Shown in pieces: positions 40,835 through 50,098 of a DNA stretch of 64,000 nucleotides. The position numbers and the translations under genes are program-made. This stretch comes from Thermoanaerobaculum aquaticum. Lineage in GTDB: Bacteria > Acidobacteriota > Thermoanaerobaculia > Thermoanaerobaculales > Thermoanaerobaculaceae. Position 1 is the stretch's first letter. The number at the start of each line of letters is the position of its first letter. The DNA is taken from contig NZ_JMFG01000018.1 in the NCBI RefSeq assembly GCF_000687145.1, positions 2,070 through 66,069 on the forward strand, in the 5' to 3' direction. Under the pieces are notes generated by a model that saw only the letters and a program-made list of their open reading frames with translations, was not told where the DNA came from and searched no databases.

Positions 40835-42148
40835 ATGGGGCGGCGAATACTGGTTTCCCTTTTGCTTATCCTCTGGTGCGTACCGCTTACGGAAGCATCC
40901 CCCAATCGTCGCCGGCGCCCTGTGCGGCCGCCGCTGCAACTGGTCTGGCATGTGGAGGACGCCCAGGGGACGGTGATTTCCAGCCAGCGAGGGGAAGAAC
41001 CCATCAACCCGGCCTCGGTGGTGAAGGTGGCCACCAGCCTCTGGGCTCTGGAAAAGCTGGGGCCTCAGCTTTCGCTGGAAACCCGCTTTTTTGCCCGCGG
41101 CGGGGTGGACTGGCAGCGCGGGAGGGTGCGGGGTGACTTGGTGGTTCAAGGCTCCGGTGATCCGGACTTCCAGGTGGAAAACGCGCTTCTGGTGGCCAAG
41201 GCGCTCAACGACATGGGCATCAGGGAAGTCCACGGGGCGGTGGTGGTCAACGACCGCTTTTGGATGGGATGGGAAAACGGCTCGGCCGGGACCGAGCCGG
41301 ATCCGGTGAAGCGGGGGCTTTTGATGGCCACCCGCCTGCGGCAAGCCTTGGACCGCCACCGCTGGAACGGGGTGATTGCCAGGGTTTGGCGGGAGCTGGC
41401 CCAACGCCGGGGGTGGCCGGAGAACGTGCCGCCGGGTGTTCGGGTTTCCGGCGGCGTGGGGGCCGATGGCCGCTCCAACCTGGGGGAGCTGCTTTTGGTG
41501 CACCGCTCCAAGCCTCTGGCTTTCGTGTTGCACCGCTTCAACGCCTTTTCCAACAACGACATCGAAAGGCTGGGGGTGCTCTTGGGCCCCCCTTCCGAGC
41601 TGGCCGGCATGCTCAAGGCCCGGCTGGAGCTGGCAGGGCCCGAGCCGAACCTGGAAACCCTCTCAGGATTAGGGGAAAACCGGCTTTCGCCGCGGGCGGT
41701 GGTGCACCTCCTGCGGGAGCTGGTGAGCAGTTGCTCGGCACGAAATTTGAACCCGGGCCATGTCCTGCCGGTGGCGGGTTGCCACCCCGGGACGCTGGAG
41801 AAATTCTTTGAGGTGCTTTCGGCGCCGCCTTACGCGGGCTCGGTGGTGGGCAAAACCGGGACCCTTACCACCACCGACGGGGGCATCGCCGTGCTGGCGG
41901 GGATCGCCAAAACCACCCAGGGCGACTTTTACTTTTGCCTGGCGGCACCCGAAGCTCACGGGCGTTTGCGGGAAGCCAGGAGGCTGCAGGAAGCTTGGGT
42001 TGTGCGCTTCATAGATGAGCACGGGGGCCCGAGACCGGAGCCCTGCGATGCCGGGTTGGTGGAGCCCGACGAGGGCTCGGTAATCATCAAGGTGGCGCAG
42101 GCACCCGGTGGGGATCCGGTGGTGGGAGGCAACGGTGAGCGGCGTTAA
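40835..42148 (+). CDS. D-alanyl-D-alanine carboxypeptidase (PBP4, S13 family)
   Basis: A 437-residue periplasmic penicillin-binding protein with a signal peptide, then the three catalytic motifs: SxxK (NPASVVKVATS), SxN (NAFSNNDIER) and KTG (VVGKTGTLTTTDGG). It removes or cleaves terminal D-Ala in peptidoglycan. The last ~45 residues are a tail with no homology I can see. The -10-like TACAAT ends about 8 bp before the ATG (leaderless). It overlaps the metallopeptidase gene by 14 nt. Confidence 0.93.
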   Translation: MGRRILVSLLLILWCVPLTEASPNRRRRPVRPPLQLVWHVEDAQGTVISSQRGEEPINPASVVKVATSLWALEKLGPQLSLETRFFARGGVDWQRGRVRGDLVVQGSGDPDFQVENALLVAKALNDMGIREVHGAVVVNDRFWMGWENGSAGTEPDPVKRGLLMATRLRQALDRHRWNGVIARVWRELAQRRGWPENVPPGVRVSGGVGADGRSNLGELLLVHRSKPLAFVLHRFNAFSNNDIERLGVLLGPPSELAGMLKARLELAGPEPNLETLSGLGENRLSPRAVVHLLRELVSSCSARNLNPGHVLPVAGCHPGTLEKFFEVLSAPPYAGSVVGKTGTLTTTDGGIAVLAGIAKTTQGDFYFCLAAPEAHGRLREARRLQEAWVVRFIDEHGGPRPEPCDAGLVEPDEGSVIIKVAQAPGGDPVVGGNGERR

Positions 42149-44165
42149 GCTCTGGGGAGCGGCCATGGTGTTGGCAGCAACGCAAGCGTTGGCGCAGCAG
42201 GCAATAATTGATTCACAAACCAAAGAGCGCGTCATTGGCGAGCTGCTTTCCCGCTTTGGGGCCGCCGAAGAAGCGCGCATCCGCCGGGGGGTGGAACAGG
42301 TGGCCGCCCGCTGGTGGGAGGAGGACGGGGACAGCAACGCCTTTGCCACCTTTTGCCGCGACAACTTCCTGCCCAGCGGCGAGCTGGGGCCTGCCTTTGC
42401 CCGCCTGGAGGCGGCCCTGGAGCAGGTGGAAGGCCACCTGCACGAAATTCGCCGGGAGCTCACCACCCCCCTGGATCTGGATACCGGCCCGGTGATGCGG
42501 GTGGATGAGCTTTTGGCCAGACTGGACTTGGGCAGCCACCTTACCGAGGATTTGTTCCGCACCAAGGTGGCCCATTGGGCGCTTTTGAACTTCCCGGTGC
42601 ATTCGCTGGCCGAGCGGTTGCAGGACGGTCCCGCCTGGGACCGGGAAACCTGGGCACGCTCCAGGCTCATGGACCGCTTTGCCCTGCGGGTGCCGGCACC
42701 GGTGGCGCAAAAGGTCACACAGGCGCTTTTGGCTGCCGATCAGTACATTGCCTCCTACAACATCCCCATGGACCTCTTGCGCGATGGCTCAGGAACCCCG
42801 CTTTTCCCCAAGGGCTTGCGCCTCATCAGCCACTGGGGGCTGCGGGACGAGCTGAAATCCTGGTACGGACAGCCGGGTGGTTTGCAACGGCAGCGGGTGA
42901 TCCAGGAGCTCATGCTGCGCATCGTGCGGCAGGAAGTTCCCCAGGGGTTTATCAACTCCGAGCGCCTGCTCTTTGACCCCTTTACCGGCAAGGTGCAGGC
43001 CGCCAACGGCTTTTCGCCAACCCCCGAGGAGCTTTCCTTTGAGCCCAACACCCGCTATCGGCTTTGGCTTGCCAACTTCCACGCCTTGCGCGGGGTGGAC
43101 CCCTACAGCCCTACCGCGCCTACGGCCATTGCCCGGACCTTCGAGCTGGAACGGCAAATCCCCGAGGCCGAGGTGGAAAAGGTGCTCACCGAGGTGCTTT
43201 CGGCCCAGGAGGTGCGGCGGCTGGCCAAGCTCATTGCCACTCGCCTGGGCCGCCCGCTGGAACCCTTTGACCTCTGGTACGCGGGCTTTACCTCCCGCGC
43301 CGGGCTTTCGGAAGACGAGCTGAACCGCAAGGTTGGCGAGCGTTACCCCACGGTGGAGAGCTTCCAAAAGGATTTGCCAAATATCCTGCAGAAGCTGGGG
43401 TTTGCCCCGGAAACCGCGGCTTTTCTGGCCGAGCGCATCGTGGTGGACCCGGCCCGGGGCGCCGGCCACGCCCTAGGGGCGGTGCGCCGTCAGGACAAAG
43501 CACACCTGCGCACCCGCGTGGGGCGCTCGGGCATGGACTACAAGGGCTTCAACATCGCCATCCACGAGCTCGGCCACAACGTGGAGCAGGTGTTTTCCCT
43601 GCACCGCATGGACCGCTGGGCTCTGGCCGGGGTTCCCAACAACGCCTTCACGGAAGCCTTTGCCTTTGCCTTTCAGGCCCGGGATCTGGAGCTTCTGGGC
43701 CTGGGCAAGACCCGCGGGCGCCAGGAAGAGGTGCTGGGCACGCTCTGGGCCACCTACGAGATTGCCGGCGTTTCGCTGGTGGACATGAAGGTCTGGCGCT
43801 GGCTTTACCAGCACCCCGAGGCCACCCCTGAGCAGCTGAAGGAAGCGGTGCTGACCGCCGCCCGGGAGGTTTGGAACGCTTACTTTGCCGATGTCTTTGG
43901 CCGGCGGGACTGCGAGCTTCTGGCCATTTACTCCCACATGGTTGCTTACCCCATGTACCTGCCGGATTACGCCCTGGGGCACCTCATTGCCTTCCAAATT
44001 GGCGAAAAGCTGCGGGGGCCCGACTTCGGCAAGGAGTTTGAGCGCATGGCCCGCATTGGCCGGGTGACTCCCGATTTGTGGCTGAAGCAAGCCGTGGGGG
44101 CGCCTCTTTCAGCGCAACCTCTGCTGCGGGCGGCCCGGGAAGCTCTGGCCGATCAGAGTCATTAA
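42135..44165 (+). CDS. Secreted HExxH metallopeptidase (M3-like)
   Basis: A 676-residue protein with a signal peptide (GAAMVLAATQALAQ). The zinc motif HELGHNVEQVF is near residue 477 and a distal Glu follows in NAFTEAFAFAFQ ~27 residues later, as in M3/M32-type gluzincins. The long N-terminal helical region fits an M3 clamshell. The start GTG at 42135 has GGGAGG upstream and overlaps the PBP4 gene by 14 nt. Its substrate is unknown. Confidence 0.82.
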   Translation: MSGVKLWGAAMVLAATQALAQQAIIDSQTKERVIGELLSRFGAAEEARIRRGVEQVAARWWEEDGDSNAFATFCRDNFLPSGELGPAFARLEAALEQVEGHLHEIRRELTTPLDLDTGPVMRVDELLARLDLGSHLTEDLFRTKVAHWALLNFPVHSLAERLQDGPAWDRETWARSRLMDRFALRVPAPVAQKVTQALLAADQYIASYNIPMDLLRDGSGTPLFPKGLRLISHWGLRDELKSWYGQPGGLQRQRVIQELMLRIVRQEVPQGFINSERLLFDPFTGKVQAANGFSPTPEELSFEPNTRYRLWLANFHALRGVDPYSPTAPTAIARTFELERQIPEAEVEKVLTEVLSAQEVRRLAKLIATRLGRPLEPFDLWYAGFTSRAGLSEDELNRKVGERYPTVESFQKDLPNILQKLGFAPETAAFLAERIVVDPARGAGHALGAVRRQDKAHLRTRVGRSGMDYKGFNIAIHELGHNVEQVFSLHRMDRWALAGVPNNAFTEAFAFAFQARDLELLGLGKTRGRQEEVLGTLWATYEIAGVSLVDMKVWRWLYQHPEATPEQLKEAVLTAAREVWNAYFADVFGRRDCELLAIYSHMVAYPMYLPDYALGHLIAFQIGEKLRGPDFGKEFERMARIGRVTPDLWLKQAVGAPLSAQPLLRAAREALADQSH

Positions 44166-44222
44166 GCTTTTCACCGCCTGCTACAATCCACCGAGTTTGT
44201 GACCCATTCGCAGGAGCGGGGC

Positions 44223-46262
44223 ATGGGGAGAAAACTACAAACAGCGGCGGCAGGGGAAAGGCGGGCCTTTTGGCTGGAGGTGGCGCGGCTGGCTCTGTCT
44301 TCGCGCTTGCTGGACGAGCTGGAGGAGCGGGAGCTTACCCCGCAAGGGCTTGTGAAGTACCAGTTCTCGGCCAAAGGCCACGAGCTGGCCCAGGTGCTTT
44401 TGGCCAAAAGCCTCAACCACCCCCACGATGCTGCGGCCGTGTATTACCGTTCCCGTCCCTTTGTACTGGCCTGCGGTTTGAGCCTGGAGGAAGCCCTGCG
44501 CTCGTCCCTGGCCCGACAGGGCTCCATGAGCCAGGGGCGGGATGTGGGGGTGATGTTCAACCTCCCGTCCCGGGGCGGGGCCACCATCCTCCCCACGGCC
44601 GGTGATGTTGGGTCGCAGTACGCCCCGGCGGCGGGATGGGCGCAGGCGGTGCTCTACCACACCCGGGTGCTGGGGGAAAGCCAGTGGGAAGGGGCTATCG
44701 CCGTAGCCTGTGGCGGGGAGGGCTCGGTGGCGGCCAACGGCTTTTGGGCTGCGCTGGTGATGGCCACCACCTTGCAGCTCCCCATGCTTTTTCTCATCGA
44801 GGACAACGGCCGCGCCATTTCCGCGCCCTCCAGCCTGCAAACCCCCGGGGGCAACATAGCCGCTAACCTGAAAAGCTTCGGGAACCTCAAGGTGCTGGAC
44901 GGGCCCGGCTTTGAGCTGGAAGAAACGGCTCAGCTGGTGGAGGAAGCGGTGCGCTGGGTGCGGGAGGGCCGCGGCCCGTGCCTGCTGCGGCTGGAGGTGC
45001 CCCGCCTTTCCGGTCACACCTTCATTGACACCCAGGCCTATCGGGACCCGGAAGAGCTGGCCAGGGAGCAGGGCAAAGACCCCCTCCTGCGCCTTCGCCA
45101 GCAGGTGGGGGAGGAAACCTGGCGGCAGCTGGAAGCGGAAGCGGAGGCGGAAATCCGGCGGGCCCTGGACAACGCCTTGGCCGCTCCCACCCCGCCGCCG
45201 GAAAGCGCCGCCACCGGGGTTTTCGCCACCCTTCCTCCCGGGTGGCAAGGCCAAAAGCGGCCGGTGACGGCAGCACCGGCAGAAGGGCCGCGGATCAACC
45301 TGGTGGAGGGGGTGCGGAGGACGCTGGCTTTTGAGCTTGCCGCCAACCCCCGGGTGCTGGTCTTTGGAGAAGACGTGGGGGTGAAGGGCGGGGTTCACGG
45401 GGCCACCCTGGACCTGCAGCGGCAGTTTGACAAGGAGCGGGTCTTTGACACCTCCCTTTCGGAGGTGGGGATCCTGGGTCGTGCCCAAGGCATGGCCATG
45501 GCGGGGCTGCGGCCGGTGCCGGAAATTCAGTTCCGCAAGTACGCCGATCCGGCTTACGACACCCTGGTGGACATTGGCCTGGTGCGCTGGCGCAGCGCGG
45601 AGAGGTTTTCGGCGCCGGTGGTGGTGCGCATGCCCTTAGGGGTGAGCCGCAAAACCGGCGATCCGTGGCACTCCTTTTCCGCCGAGGCCATTTACGCCCA
45701 TACCCTCGGCTGGCGCATGGCTTTCCCCTCCAACGCCGCCGACGCGGTGGGTTTGCTGCGGGCCGCCCTGCGGGGTGAGGACCCGGTGCTTTTCCTGGAG
45801 CACCGCGCGCTCCTCGATAGCCCCGAGGCCCGCCGTCCTTACCCCGGGGATGATTTCGTGCTGCCTTTTGGCGTGGCGGAAAGGCTCCTCGCAGGGGATC
45901 GGGTCACGGTGGTGACCTGGGGGGCCATGGTGTACCGCTGCCTGGCAGCGGCGCAGGCGTTTCCGGGTCAGGTGGAGCTTTGGGACCTGCGCACGCTTTC
46001 CCCCTGGGACCGGGAAGCGGTGGTGGCTTCGGTGAAGAAAACCGGCCGGCTGTTGGTGGTGCACGAGGACACGCTCACCGCCGGCTTTGGCGGTGAAATC
46101 GTGGCGAGCGTGGTGGAGGATGCTTTCCCCTATTTGGATGCGCCTCCTCTGCGCCTGGCCAGCCTGGATTGCCCGGTTCCCTACGACGCCGGTCTTACCA
46201 ACGCCGTCATCCCCAGCGAAGAGCGCATTCAAAGCGCCCTGGCCGAGCTTCTGCGCTTTTAA
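44223..46262 (+). CDS. Fused E1 alpha/beta 2-oxo acid dehydrogenase component
   Basis: A 679-residue thiamine-diphosphate enzyme with both E1 halves in one chain. Residues 1-330 are the alpha part, with the TPP motif GEGSVAANGFW and NGRAIS ~28 residues later. Residues 360-679 are the beta part (NLVEGVRRTL, FGEDVG, DTSLSEVGILGRAQGMAM, LVVHEDTLTAGFGGEI). It decarboxylates a 2-oxo acid, probably a branched-chain type or pyruvate. E2 and E3 genes are not in the window. The ATG (44223) has AGGAG upstream; a GTG at 44199 is also possible. Confidence 0.9.
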   Translation: MGRKLQTAAAGERRAFWLEVARLALSSRLLDELEERELTPQGLVKYQFSAKGHELAQVLLAKSLNHPHDAAAVYYRSRPFVLACGLSLEEALRSSLARQGSMSQGRDVGVMFNLPSRGGATILPTAGDVGSQYAPAAGWAQAVLYHTRVLGESQWEGAIAVACGGEGSVAANGFWAALVMATTLQLPMLFLIEDNGRAISAPSSLQTPGGNIAANLKSFGNLKVLDGPGFELEETAQLVEEAVRWVREGRGPCLLRLEVPRLSGHTFIDTQAYRDPEELAREQGKDPLLRLRQQVGEETWRQLEAEAEAEIRRALDNALAAPTPPPESAATGVFATLPPGWQGQKRPVTAAPAEGPRINLVEGVRRTLAFELAANPRVLVFGEDVGVKGGVHGATLDLQRQFDKERVFDTSLSEVGILGRAQGMAMAGLRPVPEIQFRKYADPAYDTLVDIGLVRWRSAERFSAPVVVRMPLGVSRKTGDPWHSFSAEAIYAHTLGWRMAFPSNAADAVGLLRAALRGEDPVLFLEHRALLDSPEARRPYPGDDFVLPFGVAERLLAGDRVTVVTWGAMVYRCLAAAQAFPGQVELWDLRTLSPWDREAVVASVKKTGRLLVVHEDTLTAGFGGEIVASVVEDAFPYLDAPPLRLASLDCPVPYDAGLTNAVIPSEERIQSALAELLRF

Positions 46263-46330
46263 GGCGTAAGTCAGGCAGCATCCCAGGTCATTGGGTACAA
46301 TCCCTTGCCCGTTGGGGCAGCGAGGTGCCC

Positions 46331-47173
46331 ATGGAAACCATCCGTGTTGCTCATTCCCCCGATGCCGACGATGCCTTCATGCACTACGCGGCGGTGCAAG
46401 GGCTGGTGGACACCCGGGGGTTGCGTTTTGAAGAGGTCTTGGCCGACATTGAGACCCTCAATCAAGCGGCGCGGGAGGGGCGGTACGAGGTAACCGCCAT
46501 TTCCATCCACGCTTACGCCTACGTGGCCGATCGCTACGCCCTGCTTTCATCGGGAGCTTCCATGGGCGATGGCTACGGGCCGGTGGTCATTGCGCAAAAG
46601 CCCCTGACCCGCTCCGAGCTCCGCGGCCAGCCCGTGGCGACCCCCGGCCGCTGGACCTCCGCACGCCTGGCGCTTAACCTCTGGCAGCCGGAAGCGCAGT
46701 GTGTGGACGTGCCCTTCGATCAGGTGGCGGCGGCGGTGCGCGGTGGCCGCGTGGTGGCAGGGGTGCTCATTCACGAAGGGCAGCTCACCTACCGGGATGA
46801 GGGCTTTCAGTTGGTGGTGGACCTGGGGGCCTGGTGGCAGCAGGAAACGGGCTTGCCGTTGCCGCTGGGGGGCAACGCCATCCGGCGGGATCTGCCCCGG
46901 GAGGTTGCCCGGCGGGTGGCGGCGGTCTTGTGGGATTCCGTGCGCTGGGGGTTGGAGCATCGCCCGCAAGCCCTGGCCCACGCTTTGAGCTTTGCCCGCG
47001 GCTTGAGCCAGGAGAAGGCCGATCGCTTTGTGGGCATGTACGTGAACCGCTGGACCCTGGACTACGGCCCCCAGGGCCGGGAAGCGGTTCGCCGTTTCCT
47101 GGAGGAGGGGGCCCGGGCCGGGCTGGTTCCCGCGGTGCCGGCGCTGGAGTTCGTTTACCCGGAGGAGACCTAG
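46331..47173 (+). CDS. MqnA/MqnD/SBP-family protein
   Basis: A 280-residue periplasmic-binding-fold protein without a signal peptide. The N terminus VAHSPDADDAFMHYA resembles the MqnD-type SPCPNDTF motif, followed by TAISIHAYAYV and GMYVNRWTLDYG. MqnD makes 1,4-dihydroxy-6-naphthoate in the futalosine menaquinone pathway. The motif is divergent (SPDADDAF), so another member of the family is equally possible. No other mqn gene is in the window. Confidence 0.7.
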   Translation: METIRVAHSPDADDAFMHYAAVQGLVDTRGLRFEEVLADIETLNQAAREGRYEVTAISIHAYAYVADRYALLSSGASMGDGYGPVVIAQKPLTRSELRGQPVATPGRWTSARLALNLWQPEAQCVDVPFDQVAAAVRGGRVVAGVLIHEGQLTYRDEGFQLVVDLGAWWQQETGLPLPLGGNAIRRDLPREVARRVAAVLWDSVRWGLEHRPQALAHALSFARGLSQEKADRFVGMYVNRWTLDYGPQGREAVRRFLEEGARAGLVPAVPALEFVYPEET

Positions 47174-47187
47174 GACCGCAACGGGGC

Positions 47188-47209
47188 CTTGCCAGCGTCG
47201 AGTGGCAAG
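47188..47209. terminator. Possible weak bidirectional terminator
   Basis: A 7-bp inverted repeat, CTTGCCA (47188-47194) and TGGCAAG (47203-47209), lies between the convergent MqnA/D-family gene and mutL. The following T tract on either strand is poor. Confidence 0.3.
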
Positions 47210-47212
47210 CTC

Positions 47213-48883
47213 TTAGTTTCGGCGCCCAATGCGGCGCTCGATTTCCGCGTGGGGCAGGGTCAGGAGCACCGGGCGGCCGTGGGGGCAGCGGTAGGGGTCC
47301 TGGCAGCGGGCCAAATCGGCCAGCAGCTGCTCGGCTTGCAGGGCGGCCAGCGGCGTGTTCTTCTTGATGGCCGCCCGACAAGCCAGGGACGCTGCGGTTT
47401 TTTCCTTCCACGAGCGGCCTGGAAAGGCATCCTGGGCCAGGTCCTCCAGCAAACCCAAAACGAGCTCCTGGGCTTGCCCCGCGGAAACCGCCTGGGGCAA
47501 GGCACACACGCGGAGAGCGCCGCCCGACAGCGGCTCCAGCTGCACTCCCAGCTCCGCCAGCTCCTGCAGGTGCTCGCTGGCCAGGGCGTGCACGGCCGGG
47601 CTTACGGTGAGGATTTCGGGAAGCAGCAACGCCTGAGCCGGAGAAGGCCCCAGGTTCCCCAAAAGCTTTTCGTAAAGCACCCGCTCGTGGGCCACGTGCT
47701 GGTCCACCAGCTTGAGCCCTTCTTCGTCTTCCACCAGCAGGTAGGTGTGCCGGTACTGTCCCAGGTAGCGACCCCAGGGGGTGGTGGGCCGGCTTTGGGG
47801 GAGGACCTGCGGCGTTGGTGTGACTTCGGCTGTTCGTGCAGCCTCCGCCACCTGGAAGGCAAGGGTGGGTTGATGGCCGGAGCTGGTGGGCGGCGAGGGC
47901 AAGCGCACGGGCTGGGCGCCGTGCTGCTTGGCCAGGGCGGAAGCCAGGGTTTCGGCAAGAAAAGACGTCACCGCGCCGGGGTTGGCAAAGCGCAGCTCGG
48001 TCTTGGCCGGGTGGACGTTGAAGTCCACCTCCTGGGGCGGGAGCTCCAGATGGAGGAAGAGGTCGGCCTGCCACTCCCCCTTTACCGAGCGCAAAAGGCG
48101 GGAGAGGGTGCCGGAAAGCAGACGGTCCTTAACGAGGCGCTGGTTGACCGCCACCACCACGTGGCGGGCGGGTGTGGGGGGAAGCAGGAAGGCTTCCAAA
48201 CGCAGCAGGCCGCGCTGGGTCACGATGGGGGGCTCGGGGTTTTTGCCGAGAATCTGGAAGAGCCTCTCGGCTCGCGAGCTGGCCGGGGAAAAATGGGCCA
48301 GCTTCCGCCCGTCGTGCCAGAGGGTAAAGGCCACCTGCGGATAGGCAAAGGCAAACCCCTGGATGAGCTCCACAATGTACCGCAGTTCCGTGGCTTCCGA
48401 GCGCAGGAACTTGCGGCGGGCGGGGGTGCGGGCGAAGAGGTGCTCCACCGTCACCTTGGTGCCCCGGGGTCGCCCGCAGGGCTCCTGCCCCAGCACCCGC
48501 CCAAAACGTACCCGCACGCGGCTCCCCTCCCCGGGGGCGGGAGCTGTTTCCAGGGTCAGCTCGGAAACTGCCGCAATGGAGGGCAAGGCCTCACCGCGAA
48601 ACCCCAGGGTCTGCAGGCGCTCCAGGTCTTCGGCGCTGGCAATCTTGGAGGTGGCGTGGCGCTCCAGCGCCAGCAGGGCGTCATCGGCATCCATGCCGCA
48701 GCCGTCGTCTTCCACCTGAATGAGCTCCCGGCCGCCTTCCGCAAGCCTTACGGTGATGGTTTGGGCTTGGGCGTCCAGGGCGTTTTCCACTAGCTCCTTG
48801 ACCACCGAGGCGGGCCGCTCCACCACTTCTCCGGCGGCAATTTGGTTGATCACCGAGTCGGGCAACAGGCGAATGCGTCCCAT
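47213..48883 (-). CDS. mutL: DNA mismatch repair protein MutL
   Basis: A 556-residue protein with the N-terminal GHKL ATPase: IAAGEVVERPASVVKELVEN, DDGCGMDADD and TLGFRGEALPSIAAV, then the C-terminal endonuclease domain with DQHVAHERVLYEKL (the DQHAxxE motif, one Ala to Val), ACRAAIKKNTPL and CPHGRPV. It should therefore be a nicking MutL. The frame stays open through the divergent acyl-CoA dehydrogenase gene, but the homology starts at the ATG (48881-48883). Confidence 0.97.
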   Translation of the reverse strand: MGRIRLLPDSVINQIAAGEVVERPASVVKELVENALDAQAQTITVRLAEGGRELIQVEDDGCGMDADDALLALERHATSKIASAEDLERLQTLGFRGEALPSIAAVSELTLETAPAPGEGSRVRVRFGRVLGQEPCGRPRGTKVTVEHLFARTPARRKFLRSEATELRYIVELIQGFAFAYPQVAFTLWHDGRKLAHFSPASSRAERLFQILGKNPEPPIVTQRGLLRLEAFLLPPTPARHVVVAVNQRLVKDRLLSGTLSRLLRSVKGEWQADLFLHLELPPQEVDFNVHPAKTELRFANPGAVTSFLAETLASALAKQHGAQPVRLPSPPTSSGHQPTLAFQVAEAARTAEVTPTPQVLPQSRPTTPWGRYLGQYRHTYLLVEDEEGLKLVDQHVAHERVLYEKLLGNLGPSPAQALLLPEILTVSPAVHALASEHLQELAELGVQLEPLSGGALRVCALPQAVSAGQAQELVLGLLEDLAQDAFPGRSWKEKTAASLACRAAIKKNTPLAALQAEQLLADLARCQDPYRCPHGRPVLLTLPHAEIERRIGRRN

Positions 48884-48934
48884 GGCTAGAAGACTAGCGC
48901 AAGAACCCCTAAACTTCCCGCGGGGAGGGTTGGC

Positions 48935-50098
48935 ATGGACTTTGGGTTTTCGGAGCAACAGCTCATGATCCGCCAGATGGTGCGGGAGTTTGCGCGAGAA
49001 CGGGTGGCACCGGGGGCCAGGGAGCGGGACGAAAGCGGTCAGTTCCCGTGGGACATCTTCAAGGAAATGGCGGGTCTCGGGCTTTTGGGCATGGTTACCC
49101 CCGAGGAGTACGGAGGCTCCGGGTTGGACGTGCTTTCGTACCTCATCAGCATTGAGGAGCTGGCGTGGGCCGACGCTTCGGTGGCGGTGGGGCTTTCCGT
49201 ACACAACTCGGTGTGCCAGTGGCCCATCGTGCACTTTGGCAGCGAGGAGCTGAAGCGCAGGGTCCTGCCGCCCCTGGCGCAAGGGGAAGTCCTTGGGGGC
49301 ATCATGCTCACCGAGCCCGATGCCGGCTCGGACCTGGCCTCCTTGAGCACCACCTACCGGCGGGTGGGGGATGAATTTGTGCTTTCCGGGGCCAAGATGT
49401 GGATTACCAACGCCGGCATTGCCAAGTACTTCGTAATCCTCGCCACCAGGGACAAAAGCCTCGGCCACAGGGGAATTTCCGCTTTTGTTTTGGACGCCGA
49501 GCAACCCGGGGTGCTGGTGGATCCGCCGGAAAAGAAGATGGGGTTGCGGTCCTCGGTTACTGCTGGCGTGACTCTGGAGGAAGCTCGGGTGCCGGTGGAA
49601 AACCTTTTGGGGAAAGAAGGAGAAGGGTTCAAGATTGCCCTGGCCACCCTGGACCACTCCCGTCTGGGGATTGCCGCCCAAGCCATAGGCATTGCCCAGA
49701 GGGCCCTGGATGAGTCGCTGCGCTACGCCAAGGAAAGGGTGCAGTTTGGCAAACCCATCATCCAGCACCAGGCCATCGGTTTCCGCCTGGCCGACATGGA
49801 CACCGAGCTGGAAGCCGCACGCTGGTTGACCTACCGGGCGGCCTGGCTTTCCGAACGGGGGGGCAACATCTCCCGCACCTCGGCGCAGGCCAAGCTCCTG
49901 GCCACCGAAACCGCCAACCGCATTTGCAACTTTGCGGTGCAGGTTTTTGGTGGCTACGGTTACTCCCGGGAGTACGTGGTGGAGCGGCTCTACCGCGACG
50001 TGCGGGTCACCACCGTGTACGAGGGCACCAGCGAGGTGCAACGCATGGTCATTGCCCGCGCCCTCGAGCGCCTGGCCTCCACCGCCCCAGAATGCTGA
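48935..50098 (+). CDS. Acyl-CoA dehydrogenase
   Basis: A 387-residue FAD enzyme with the family layout: N-terminal helical domain (FSEQQLMIRQMVREFARE), LTEPDAGSDLAS, WITNAGIAKYFV, and the C-terminal motif RDVRVTTVYEGTSEVQR with the catalytic Glu. It oxidises acyl-CoA to enoyl-CoA; the chain length is not certain. GGGAGGG precedes the ATG. Its stop overlaps the ABC gene start by 7 nt. Confidence 0.95.
   Translation: MDFGFSEQQLMIRQMVREFARERVAPGARERDESGQFPWDIFKEMAGLGLLGMVTPEEYGGSGLDVLSYLISIEELAWADASVAVGLSVHNSVCQWPIVHFGSEELKRRVLPPLAQGEVLGGIMLTEPDAGSDLASLSTTYRRVGDEFVLSGAKMWITNAGIAKYFVILATRDKSLGHRGISAFVLDAEQPGVLVDPPEKKMGLRSSVTAGVTLEEARVPVENLLGKEGEGFKIALATLDHSRLGIAAQAIGIAQRALDESLRYAKERVQFGKPIIQHQAIGFRLADMDTELEAARWLTYRAAWLSERGGNISRTSAQAKLLATETANRICNFAVQVFGGYGYSREYVVERLYRDVRVTTVYEGTSEVQRMVIARALERLASTAPEC

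Noticed and set aside
47213-48883. MutL as an inactive endonuclease because of DQHV instead of DQHA
   Set aside because: Only a small Ala-to-Val change; the acidic and His ligands and the CPHGRP motif are kept.
48884-50041. A 386-codon upstream extension of the mutL frame
   Set aside because: It is the antisense of the acyl-CoA dehydrogenase gene and an effect of high GC; MutL homology begins at the 48883 ATG.
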